Part shown: piece after piece, positions 1 through 6,084 of the stretch
Layout of the letters: each line of letters begins with the position of its first letter
Numbering within the stretch: the stretch's first letter is position 1
NCBI GenBank assembly: GCA_045223835.1
Contig: JBGUZS010000043.1
Span: 1 to 21,273, forward strand
Reading direction: 5' to 3'
From: UBA1774 sp045223835
GTDB taxonomy: Bacteria; Bacillota; Clostridia; Oscillospirales; Oscillospiraceae
Length of the DNA: 21,273 nucleotides
Notes under the pieces: generated by a model
Database searches by the model: none
The model's input: only the letters and a program-made list of their open reading frames with translations
Told to the model about the DNA's origin: nothing
Position numbers and translations under genes: made by a program

Positions 1-3
1 GGC

Positions 4-11
4 TCCTCCTT
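4..11 (-). promoter_or_regulatory. Possible ribosome binding site of a divergent gene off the left edge
   Basis: On the minus strand these bases read AAGGAGGA, a strong Shine-Dalgarno sequence pointing out of the window. A start codon would lie just beyond base 1, so the gene cannot be confirmed. The rest of 1-116 holds no gene I can support. Confidence 0.3.
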
Positions 12-116
12 CTTCCTCAAATTCAATCCCATAATCTACGTCTTATTTTTTCGAGGAATGTGTCACCCATCATTGACGACTCTACAAAGCAACGGAGGAA
101 GACACCCCCGGGAGCA

Positions 117-145
117 TTGACAATCCGGCGGGGACATGGTATATT
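117..145 (+). promoter_or_regulatory. Sigma-A promoter of the aspartate kinase gene
   Basis: TTGACA (117-122), a 17-base spacer, then TATATT (140-145), close to the housekeeping consensus. Transcription would begin near 152, giving a leader of about 55 bases. That leader contains a small hairpin (GCAGGC 167-172 with GCCTGT 179-184), but it is too short for a lysine riboswitch. Confidence 0.75.
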
Positions 146-208
146 CCCAAATTATTGGATACTTATGCAGGCTTGTTTGCCTGTCGGAAAACGAAGGGGA
201 AAGAGAAA

Positions 209-1528
209 ATGAAAACGATCACAGCCAAGTTCGGCGGCAGCAGTCTGGCCAGCGCCGCCCAGTTCCGCAAGGTCGGCGCGATCCTGGCCGCCGATCCAGC
301 CCGACGCTTTGTGGTGGCCTCCGCGCCCGGCAAGCGGGACAGCGGGGATACCAAGGTGACCGACCTGCTCTACCGCTGTTATGATCTGGCCGCCGCGGGG
401 GAAGATTTCAGCCCGGTTCTGGAGCAGATCCGGGAGCGTTTTGCCGCCATCGCCCGGGAGCTGAGCGTTGATTTCGATGTGGATGCCGAGCTGGCCCCCA
501 TCCGGGAGCATCTGCGGACCGCGCCTCAGCGGGACTATATGGCCAGCCGGGGAGAATATCTGAACTCCCGCCTCCTGGCAGCCTGGCTGGGCTGGCCCTT
601 CGTGGACGCCGCCTCCTGCGTCCGATTCCATCGGGACGGCAGCTTTGACAGCGAGACCACCCAGGAGCTGTTGTCCGCAGCCCTGTCCAGGCTGGACCGG
701 GCTGTGATCCCCGGCTTTTACGGGGCAGATGAAACCGGGCGGGTGATCACCTTCTCCCGGGGCGGATCCGATGTGAGCGGGTCCCTGGCAGCCCGTGCGG
801 CCGCAGCAGACCTCTATGAGAATTGGACGGATGTCTCCGGCGTTCTGTTTACAGATCCCCGGATCGTCAAGGATCCCCGGCCCATCGCCTATATCACCTA
901 TCGGGAGCTGCGGGAGCTGAGCTACATGGGCGCTTCCGTCCTGCATGAGGATGCGGTGTTTCCGGTGCGGAAGGCGAATATCCCCATCAATATCCGCAAT
1001 ACCAACCGGCCCGAGGATCCGGGCACCCTGATCGTGCCGGCCCTGCCGGCAGGGGTCACGCCCGCGCCGGTCACCGGCGTGGCGGGACGGAAGGGCTTCG
1101 ACGCCATCCAGGTGGAGAAGAGCATGATGAATTCGGAGGTGGGCTTCGGGGCCAGGCTGCTGGATATCTTTGCCGAGCTGGGCGTGCCCTTCGAGCATTG
1201 TCCCACCGGGATCGATACGCTGTCCGTGGTGGTCTCCGACAGCCTCTTTGCCCCCCATCGGGAGGCCATTCTGCGGGAGATGGAGGCCCGGTTGAAGCCG
1301 GACGCCGTGAAGCTGGAGGAGGATCTGGCCCTCATCGCCGTGGTGGGCTGCGGCATGGTGGCGAACAAGGGTATCGCCGCCCGTATCCTGGGGGCCGTCA
1401 CCGCCGCCGGGGTCAATATCCGGATGATCGACCAGGGCTCCAGCGAGCTGAATATCATCCTGGGCATCGACGCGGCGGACTATGAGACCGCCATCCAAGG
1501 CATTTATGCGGAGTTTTACGGCAGATAA
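209..1528 (+). CDS. lysC: Aspartate kinase (aspartokinase)
   Basis: Phosphorylates aspartate to aspartyl-4-phosphate in the cytoplasm, the first step toward lysine, threonine, methionine and diaminopimelate. The 439-residue protein opens with the amino-acid-kinase signature KFGGSS (residues 7-12). FSRGGSDVSGSLAA and the TDPRIV region complete the kinase domain. The C-terminal part from about residue 290 fits the tandem ACT domains that bind the feedback amino acid. The ATG at 209 was chosen because AAGGGGA lies about 9 bases upstream; an in-frame TTG at 155 would sit almost on the transcription start. It has its own promoter and terminator, so it is probably monocistronic. The exact paralogue class (Lys- or Thr-sensitive) cannot be told, so the symbol is the generic one. 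Confidence 0.93.
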   Translation: MKTITAKFGGSSLASAAQFRKVGAILAADPARRFVVASAPGKRDSGDTKVTDLLYRCYDLAAAGEDFSPVLEQIRERFAAIARELSVDFDVDAELAPIREHLRTAPQRDYMASRGEYLNSRLLAAWLGWPFVDAASCVRFHRDGSFDSETTQELLSAALSRLDRAVIPGFYGADETGRVITFSRGGSDVSGSLAARAAAADLYENWTDVSGVLFTDPRIVKDPRPIAYITYRELRELSYMGASVLHEDAVFPVRKANIPINIRNTNRPEDPGTLIVPALPAGVTPAPVTGVAGRKGFDAIQVEKSMMNSEVGFGARLLDIFAELGVPFEHCPTGIDTLSVVVSDSLFAPHREAILREMEARLKPDAVKLEEDLALIAVVGCGMVANKGIAARILGAVTAAGVNIRMIDQGSSELNIILGIDAADYETAIQGIYAEFYGR

Positions 1529-1544
1529 GCGGATAAGAAACCGA

Positions 1545-1578
1545 GTGGGCAGGCCGAGCGGCCTGCCCACTTCGTTTT
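1545..1578 (+). terminator. Intrinsic terminator between convergent lysC and MATE genes
   Basis: A perfect 11-bp stem (1545-1555 with 1560-1570, loop GAGC) is followed by TTCGTTTT. On the minus strand the flank is also fairly T-rich, so it probably serves both convergent genes. Confidence 0.85.
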
Positions 1579-1588
1579 GCGGATAGGA

Positions 1589-3082
1589 TCAAAGCTTGAT
1601 CTTCTTCCATTTGCCCTGGTTGTACCGGCCCATGATGATGAAGCTGCGGCAGATCTGGTCCGCGCAGACGGCGATCCAGGCGCCGGTGAGACCCAGATGC
1701 AGGGTGTCCACCATGAGCCAGGCTACGGTGGTCCGGATGCCGACGATGGTGATGAGCATGACCATGGCGGTGAAGCGGGTGTCGCCAGCGCCCCGGAGGG
1801 AGCCGCCCAGGATGAACTGGTTGGCCTGGAAGGGCTGGAGAAGGGCTACCATCAGCATCACGTAAGCGCCCATGCGGAGGATCTCCGCATCCTTGTTGTA
1901 CAGACCCACCAGGAACCGGCGGAAGACCACAAAGAGCAGGGCGATGAACAGGGAAGCCACCAGGCCCATATTCCGGCAGCGCCGGCTGTAGTGCTCCGCC
2001 ATATCCGGCCGCTTTTTGCCCAGGCTCTGGCCCACCAGGGCGGTGGAGGAAACGGCGAAGCCCTGGCCGATCATGAAGGACATGCTCTGGATATTCATGC
2101 AGATATTGTGGGTGGCGAATTCCAGGTTGCCCAGAGAGGCCACGGTGCGGGTATACATGATGACGCCGAAGCGCATGATAAACTGCTCGATGAGACTGGG
2201 GACGCCCACCTTCACGATGCCCCGGATGATATCCCGGTCAAAATGCAGGAAGTGCTTCAGCACCAGCCTGCAGTAGAAACGCCCGCTGAAAACGCAGTAC
2301 AGGGCGATGATCAGGGCGACGCATTGACCGATGCCCGTGGCCAGGGAGGCCCCCGCCACCCCCAGCTTGGGGAAGCCCAGTTTGCCGTTGATAAGCAGCC
2401 AGTTGAAGCAAATATTCACCACGTTGGCCGCGGTATTGTAATACAGGCTGGGCTTGGCTTCGCCTGTGCCCTTCATACAGGCGGTGATCCCGGCGGTCCA
2501 GGCCAGCACCGGGAAAAAGGCAAACTGAATGCGAAGGTAAACAGCGCCCTCTCTCACCACATCGTCGTCCAGACCGCCGTTGGCCATGAACCGGATCAGC
2601 GGTTCAGACAGGGTGAAGCCCACGATGGTGCTGAAGATGGCAATGAACGTGATAAAAACCATGTTCTGCCGCAGGATGGCGTTGGCCCGCTGCTGATCCT
2701 GCATGCCTCTGGCCCGGGAGATCACGGCGGTAGCTCCGGTGTTCAGGGCCATGATCAGATTCATGAACAGGAATCGGGGCTGACTCGCCAGGCTGACGGC
2801 GCTGATGGCCTGGGGACCAAGGCCGCCCACCATCATGGTATCCACCATGGAAACCAGGCTGGTGAGGAACAGCTCGCAGAGGGAGGGCCATGCGATCTGG
2901 GTGATATCCCGGTACAGCTCCCGGGAGGTGATGGTATCCGGCAGAACCTTCCTTTCCTTCCTGGATTTCCGGTATTCCTCTTCCAATGTCTCTTCCGTGC
3001 CCCACTCCAGCTTATCCAGGGTGATGGGCTTGGTGGCTTTTCTCGGCGCTCTTTCCTGACTGATCTGCTTCTCTTGCTCCAT
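1589..3082 (-). CDS. MATE family multidrug/toxin efflux transporter
   Basis: Predicted inner-membrane antiporter using a Na+ or H+ gradient to export cationic compounds. The substrate cannot be inferred. The 497-residue protein has a charged N-terminal tail of about 55 residues, then about 12 hydrophobic segments arranged as two MatE halves. The stretch beginning IAWPSLCELFLTSLVSMVDTMMVG is typical of MATE helix 1. MATE proteins are usually 440-460 residues, so the tail accounts for the extra length. The ATG at 3082 follows an in-frame stop, but its Shine-Dalgarno (AAGGGA) is unusually far upstream and better placed for an out-of-frame ATG at 3095. The true start is therefore less certain than the family. 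It is transcribed from its own promoter at 3127-3155 and shares the terminator hairpin at 1545-1570 with lysC. Confidence 0.92.
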   Translation of the reverse strand: MEQEKQISQERAPRKATKPITLDKLEWGTEETLEEEYRKSRKERKVLPDTITSRELYRDITQIAWPSLCELFLTSLVSMVDTMMVGGLGPQAISAVSLASQPRFLFMNLIMALNTGATAVISRARGMQDQQRANAILRQNMVFITFIAIFSTIVGFTLSEPLIRFMANGGLDDDVVREGAVYLRIQFAFFPVLAWTAGITACMKGTGEAKPSLYYNTAANVVNICFNWLLINGKLGFPKLGVAGASLATGIGQCVALIIALYCVFSGRFYCRLVLKHFLHFDRDIIRGIVKVGVPSLIEQFIMRFGVIMYTRTVASLGNLEFATHNICMNIQSMSFMIGQGFAVSSTALVGQSLGKKRPDMAEHYSRRCRNMGLVASLFIALLFVVFRRFLVGLYNKDAEILRMGAYVMLMVALLQPFQANQFILGGSLRGAGDTRFTAMVMLITIVGIRTTVAWLMVDTLHLGLTGAWIAVCADQICRSFIIMGRYNQGKWKKIKL

Positions 3083-3126
3083 GCGCTGCGCTCATCTCTT
3101 TTCCCTTCTTTATTCTATTAAAGAAA

Positions 3127-3155
3127 ATTATACCATGGTATGGACTGAAAAGCAA
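3127..3155 (-). promoter_or_regulatory. Sigma-A promoter of the MATE gene
   Basis: On the minus strand TTGCTT (3155-3150), 17 bases, then a perfect TATAAT (3132-3127). The -35 box overlaps the T-run of the preceding glnS terminator. Confidence 0.65.
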
Positions 3156-3188
3156 TGCGCCGGGCCGTCTCCATGAGACGGCCCGGCG
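3148..3188 (-). terminator. Intrinsic terminator of glnS
   Basis: A perfect 14-bp stem (3188-3175 with 3171-3158, loop of three bases) lies 10 bases after the glnS stop, followed on the minus strand by CATTGCTTTT. The T-run is short and slightly displaced, but the stem is very strong. Confidence 0.8.
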
Positions 3189-3198
3189 GCGATTCGGT

Positions 3199-4881
3199 TC
3201 ATTTTTTATAGCTGTCCTTCAGGGCGACGCTCCGGTTGAACACCGGGTGTCCGGGACGGCTGTCCGGATCCGTGCAGAAATAGCCGGTGCGCAGGAACTG
3301 GTAGCCGGGAGCGGACTTGCCCTTTTTCGGGGCGGGGGAGTCCGCCAGGCAGGCCTCCAGCTTGCAGTCCCTCAGGACCATCAGACTGCCGGGATTCAGG
3401 CATTCCATGAAGTCCTTTCCCGGACCGTCGGGATCGGGGTCGTTGAAGAGATAGTCATAGAGCCGGACCTCCCCATCCACTGCGGTGGCGCAGTCTACCC
3501 AATGGATGGTGCCCCGGATCTTCCTGCCGTCAGCCGGGTCGCCGCCCCGGGATTCCGGATCGTACTCGCAGAGGACCTCCGTCACATGTCCGTCTTTGTC
3601 CTTTATGCAGCCGGTGCAGCGGACCACATAGGCCCCCTTCAGCCGGACCTCGTTGCCGGGATAGAGCCGGTTGAATTTCTTCGGCGGCTCCTCCTCGAAA
3701 TCCTCCCGCTCCACCCAGAGCCGACGGGAAAAGGTGACCTTGCGGGTTCCGGTTTCCGGCTGCACGGGATTGTTCTCGATGCTGACCTCTTCCGTTTGCC
3801 CCTCGGGATAATTGGTCACCGTGAGCAGCACGGGGTGGAGGACCGCCATCACCCGGGGAGCGGACTGGTTCAGATCCTCCCGAAGACAGCTCTCAAGAAA
3901 AGCCCAGTCCACGGTGGAATCCACCTTGGCCACGCCGATGCGCTCGCAGAAGTTTCGGATGGAGGCCGCGGTATAGCCCCGGCGGCGCAGGCCGCAGAGG
4001 GTGGGCATCCGGGGATCGTCCCAGCCGGAGACCACCCCGTCCTCCACCAGCTTCCGCAGCTTGCGCTTGCTCATAACGGTATAGTTGATGCCCAGACGGG
4101 CGAACTCGATCTGCCGGGGCTTCAGGCCGGGGATCCCGGCGTGCTCAACCACCCAGTCGTACAGAGGGCGGTGTTCCTCATATTCCAGGGAGCAGAGGGA
4201 ATGGGTGATGCCCTCGATGGCGTCCTGGATGGGATGGGCGAAGTCATACATGGGGTAGATGCACCATTTGTTTCCCTGTCGATGGTGCTCCACGTAGCGG
4301 ATGCGGTAGAGCACCGGATCCCGCATGTTGAAGTTGCCGCTGCTGAGGTCGATCTTTGCCCGGAGGGTCATGCTGCCCTCGGCGAACTCCCCGTTCTTCA
4401 TCCGCTCGAACAGGTCCAGGGATTCTTCGATGGGCCGGTCCCGGTAGGGGGAAACGGCGGGCACGCCGATATCTCCCCGGTTCTGCCTGAATTCCTCCGG
4501 GGAGAGCTCACAGACATAGGCCAGGCCCTGCTTAATGAGGTTCACCGCGCACTCATAGGTCTGGGGGAAGTAGTCCGAGCCGTAATAGAACCGGCCGCCC
4601 CAGTCGTAGCCCAGCCAGTGGATATCCTCCTGGATGGCTTCTACGTATTCCGTATCCTCCTTGGCGGGGTTCGTGTCGTCCATCCGCAGATTGGTGATGC
4701 CCCCGAAGCGCTCGGCGGAACCGAAGTCGATGCAAAGGGCCTTGGCATGGCCGATATGCAGATAGCCGTTTGGCTCAGGCGGGAAGCGGGTGTGGATCTG
4801 CACCCCGTCGCACCGGGCGCCGGGCGCCATATCCTCTTCGATGAACTGTTCGATGAAATTCTTGCTTTCCACTTTATCCAT
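3199..4881 (-). CDS. glnS: Glutaminyl-tRNA synthetase
   Basis: Class I aminoacyl-tRNA synthetase charging tRNA-Gln with glutamine in the cytoplasm. The 560-residue length matches bacterial GlnRS (about 550). Visible motifs are PPEPNGYLHIGH, with the HIGH signature at residues 42-45, the substrate-site segment RMDDTNPAKE, and VMSKRKL, the GlnRS form of KMSKS. The C-terminal half is the beta-barrel anticodon-binding region. The ATG at 4881 has GGGGG about 8 bases upstream. An upstream in-frame GTG at 4998 would translate through the leader hairpins and is rejected. Many Firmicutes lack GlnRS and make Gln-tRNA by transamidation, so its presence is notable. Expression is probably controlled by the leader described at 4897-5028. 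Confidence 0.97.
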   Translation of the reverse strand: MDKVESKNFIEQFIEEDMAPGARCDGVQIHTRFPPEPNGYLHIGHAKALCIDFGSAERFGGITNLRMDDTNPAKEDTEYVEAIQEDIHWLGYDWGGRFYYGSDYFPQTYECAVNLIKQGLAYVCELSPEEFRQNRGDIGVPAVSPYRDRPIEESLDLFERMKNGEFAEGSMTLRAKIDLSSGNFNMRDPVLYRIRYVEHHRQGNKWCIYPMYDFAHPIQDAIEGITHSLCSLEYEEHRPLYDWVVEHAGIPGLKPRQIEFARLGINYTVMSKRKLRKLVEDGVVSGWDDPRMPTLCGLRRRGYTAASIRNFCERIGVAKVDSTVDWAFLESCLREDLNQSAPRVMAVLHPVLLTVTNYPEGQTEEVSIENNPVQPETGTRKVTFSRRLWVEREDFEEEPPKKFNRLYPGNEVRLKGAYVVRCTGCIKDKDGHVTEVLCEYDPESRGGDPADGRKIRGTIHWVDCATAVDGEVRLYDYLFNDPDPDGPGKDFMECLNPGSLMVLRDCKLEACLADSPAPKKGKSAPGYQFLRTGYFCTDPDSRPGHPVFNRSVALKDSYKK

Positions 4882-4896
4882 AGCGAGACCCCCGAT

Positions 4897-4925
4897 AAAA
4901 AACCGGCATGGCCTTAGCCATGCCG
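4897..4925 (-). terminator. Intrinsic terminator inside the glnS leader (attenuator terminator)
   Basis: On the minus strand CGGCATGGC (4925-4917), loop TAAG and GCCATGCCG (4912-4904) form a perfect 9-bp stem. G and six T (4902-4897) follow, all upstream of the glnS start at 4881. A strong terminator between a promoter and its gene is the hallmark of attenuation. Confidence 0.88.
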
Positions 4926-4964
4926 CAGACTGACGATTTCCGGGCAGGTGCGATGCGGCAGACG

Positions 4965-5006
4965 CTACCTGCGTCCGCCCTGCTGTCGATCCATCCACAG
5001 CGCCAT
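4965..5006 (-). CDS. glnS leader peptide (13 residues, tandem Gln codons)
   Basis: Short ORF reading MALWMDRQQGGRR, from ATG at 5006 to TAG at 4967-4965. A strong Shine-Dalgarno GGAGG (5019-5015) lies 8 bases before the ATG. The promoter lies about 30 bases upstream, so this is the first ORF on the glnS transcript. Residues 8 and 9 are consecutive glutamines (CAG CAG, 4985-4980), placed immediately before the 5' arm of hairpin 1. By analogy with the leaders of trp, his and pheST operons, the peptide itself probably has no function: its translation would sense Gln-tRNA charging. The ORF, ribosome binding site and codons are seen directly; the sensing role is inferred. Confidence 0.72.
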   Translation of the reverse strand: MALWMDRQQGGRR

Positions 5007-5034
5007 TGCCCTTACCTCCGATTCAAGTATGGAA

Positions 5035-5063
5035 ATATTAACATAGGCTTATGCGCCTGTCAA
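5035..5063 (-). promoter_or_regulatory. Sigma-A promoter of glnS and its leader
   Basis: On the minus strand a perfect TTGACA (5063-5058), 17-base spacer and TATAT-type -10 box TAATAT (5040-5035). Transcription would start near 5028. It lies about 32 bases after the methyltransferase stop, so glnS is an independent unit. Confidence 0.85.
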
Positions 5064-5094
5064 TGCAGAATCGGGAGAAAACCGGAGCTTACGG

Positions 5095-5688
5095 TCATTT
5101 TTCCCAGGAAAGCAGATACCGCCAGTACAGTCCCCGCCGCAGCTTCGCCCCCGGTAGGAGCCGCCGCACCGCCTCCCGGACTTCCAGCATTCCCGGATAG
5201 TTTCCGCAGACAGGGATACCCAGTTCCTCGGAGGAGCGCATCCCATGCAGCCGGGAGCCGATCCGGGCGGGGATCACCCGGAGGCAATCCAGAATATGGT
5301 CTCCGAGGGAGGAGGGTGAGGCCAGCCCCACCACCAGCAGCCTGCCGCCCTCCGCCAGCAGGCGCTTTGCCTTTTCCAGGGAAGCGAGCATTTCCATATG
5401 ATGCAGGGAGGCGACAAAGATTACGGCGTCAAGGGATTCCTCCTCCGGATACGCGGCAAAGGGACACAGGGAAAAGCGGATCTCCGGTCCATGAGGGTCC
5501 GCCTCCGCCCGGGCGATCATGTCCGGGGAGACGTCGATGCCGACGATAGTCCGGCCCTCCTCCCGCAGATACCGGACCAGGGTCCCGTCTCCGCAGCCCA
5601 CGTCCAGAATGCGGAGGCAGCCCGGGAGCCGCCGCTTTATCCAGGGAGAATACGCGGTGTTGTGGTTCCAATAGGGCAGGGCAGACAT
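5095..5688 (-). CDS. Class I SAM-dependent methyltransferase (Methyltransf_11 type)
   Basis: A 197-residue Rossmann-fold methyltransferase. Motif I is DVGCGDG (residues 29-35), the ribose-binding acidic residue is in GIDVSPDMI (D52), and motif IV lies in LDAVIFVASLHHM. RLLAEGGRLLVVGLA is the usual motif VI strand and turn. The substrate is unknown. Proteins of this size and motif pattern modify small molecules, lipids or proteins, and the neighbours (glnS and valS) do not settle which. The ATG at 5688 has an excellent ribosome binding site (GGAGGTGAG) about 7 bases upstream. A promoter candidate lies at 5729-5758, divergent from the valS promoter. It ends 32 bases before the glnS promoter, and only a weak 4-bp hairpin lies between, so some read-through into glnS is possible. 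Confidence 0.85.
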   Translation of the reverse strand: MSALPYWNHNTAYSPWIKRRLPGCLRILDVGCGDGTLVRYLREEGRTIVGIDVSPDMIARAEADPHGPEIRFSLCPFAAYPEEESLDAVIFVASLHHMEMLASLEKAKRLLAEGGRLLVVGLASPSSLGDHILDCLRVIPARIGSRLHGMRSSEELGIPVCGNYPGMLEVREAVRRLLPGAKLRRGLYWRYLLSWEK

Positions 5689-5728
5689 GCTGACTCACCT
5701 CCGGTTTACCGCATTCAGCCTGATACTC

Positions 5729-5758
5729 AGTATACCGCAGGCGGGAGGAAAACGTAAA
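5729..5758 (-). promoter_or_regulatory. Candidate promoter of the methyltransferase gene
   Basis: On the minus strand TTTACG (5758-5753), 18 bases, TATACT (5734-5729). The -10 box is good and the -35 box is weak. It is back-to-back with the valS T-box promoter. Confidence 0.45.
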
Positions 5759-5772
5759 GCGGGAAATAATCC

Positions 5773-5801
5773 TTGACAACTGCGTGTTTCAGCGATATAC
5801 T
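5773..5801 (+). promoter_or_regulatory. Sigma-A promoter of the valS T-box transcript
   Basis: Perfect TTGACA (5773-5778), 17-base spacer, TATACT (5796-5801). Transcription would start near 5808, at the 5' edge of the T-box. Confidence 0.85.
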
Positions 5802-5807
5802 CCCGTT

Positions 5808-6063
5808 AATCTCAAAAAGGCTGTGACGGGGACCAGTACGCGCGAAACGCCGGTGCAGAGAGAAGGCGGCTGCTGCGAGCCTTTCCGGAACCGTGCGGAA
5901 GTCACCCCCGAGCTGCGGCCTGAAGGCGGCGTTGCCGCCCTAGGAGCCGACGGCCGCCTCCGTTACCGGGCAAAGCCGTGAAAGCGGCGAAGTGAGAAAT
6001 CCGGGTGGTTCCGCGGAATATCTTTCCGCCCCGGGGACGCCATGTGCGTTCCCGGGGCGTTTG
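5808..6063 (+). ncRNA. Valine T-box riboswitch (tRNA-sensing leader of valS)
   Basis: Stem I base CGGGG (5827-5831) pairs with CCCCG (5906-5910). The specifier-loop motif AGTA is at 5835-5838, and the distal AG-bulge/loop region is about 5858-5885. The specifier codon is GTC (5901-5903) after GGAA, a valine codon matching the downstream gene. The antiterminator is explicit: CCGGG (6001-6005) with CCCGG (6030-6034), and GCGGAA (6013-6018) with TTCCGC (6024-6029). These leave a 7-base bulge TGGTTCC (6006-6012) whose TGGT complements a tRNA 3' end ACCA. The terminator stem (6027-6040 with 6046-6059, one G-U) shares bases with the antiterminator and is followed by TTTGACTTT. Uncharged tRNA-Val should stabilise the antiterminator and switch valS on. 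The usual bulge is TGGNACC, so the T at 6010 is atypical. Confidence 0.95.
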
Positions 6064-6084
6064 ACTTTGCAGAGGAGTGTTACC

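Larger units (their letters stand above)
4897..5028 (-). promoter_or_regulatory. Predicted ribosome-mediated transcription attenuator of glnS
   Basis: The leader between the promoter and glnS has four ordered parts on the minus strand: a short ORF with adjacent Gln codons (5006-4965); a hairpin 1 (GGCGGACGC 4979-4971 with GCGTCTGCC 4965-4957, one G-U pair); a segment TGCCGCA (4960-4954) complementary to TGCGGCA (4927-4921); and the terminator (4925-4904). TGCCGCA overlaps the 3' arm of hairpin 1, and TGCGGCA overlaps the 5' arm of the terminator, so the folds are mutually exclusive. Inferred logic: a ribosome stalled at CAG CAG for lack of Gln-tRNA covers the 5' arm of hairpin 1 and frees TGCCGCA to block the terminator. 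A ribosome reaching the stop codon allows termination. No T-box consensus is present here. Confidence 0.72.

Noticed and set aside
167..184. Hairpin in the lysC leader as a lysine riboswitch
   Set aside because: The leader is about 55 bases, far shorter than the lysine aptamer, and there is no leader terminator.
155..208. lysC start at a TTG at 155
   Set aside because: It lies within a few bases of the predicted transcription start, with no ribosome binding site; the KFGGSS motif is correctly spaced from the ATG at 209.
152..1570. Long minus-strand reading frame opposite lysC
   Set aside because: It mirrors the codon pattern of a confident gene in high-GC DNA, lacks any recognisable domain and has His/Gly/Gln-rich composition typical of antisense frames.
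4882..4998. N-terminal extension of glnS from a GTG at 4998
   Set aside because: It would translate through the leader ORF in another frame, the antiterminator and the terminator, and adds residues foreign to GlnRS. The ATG at 4881 has a proper ribosome binding site.
4897..5028. glnS leader as a T-box or glutamine riboswitch
   Set aside because: No T-box consensus bulge, AGTA or specifier layout, and no match I can recognise to the glnA-type glutamine aptamer. The leader peptide model explains the parts better.
5784..5981. Small plus-strand ORF upstream of valS
   Set aside because: It is contained in the T-box RNA and has no ribosome binding site.
5992..6084. N-terminal extension of valS from a GTG at 5992
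   Set aside because: It lies within the T-box antiterminator and terminator.
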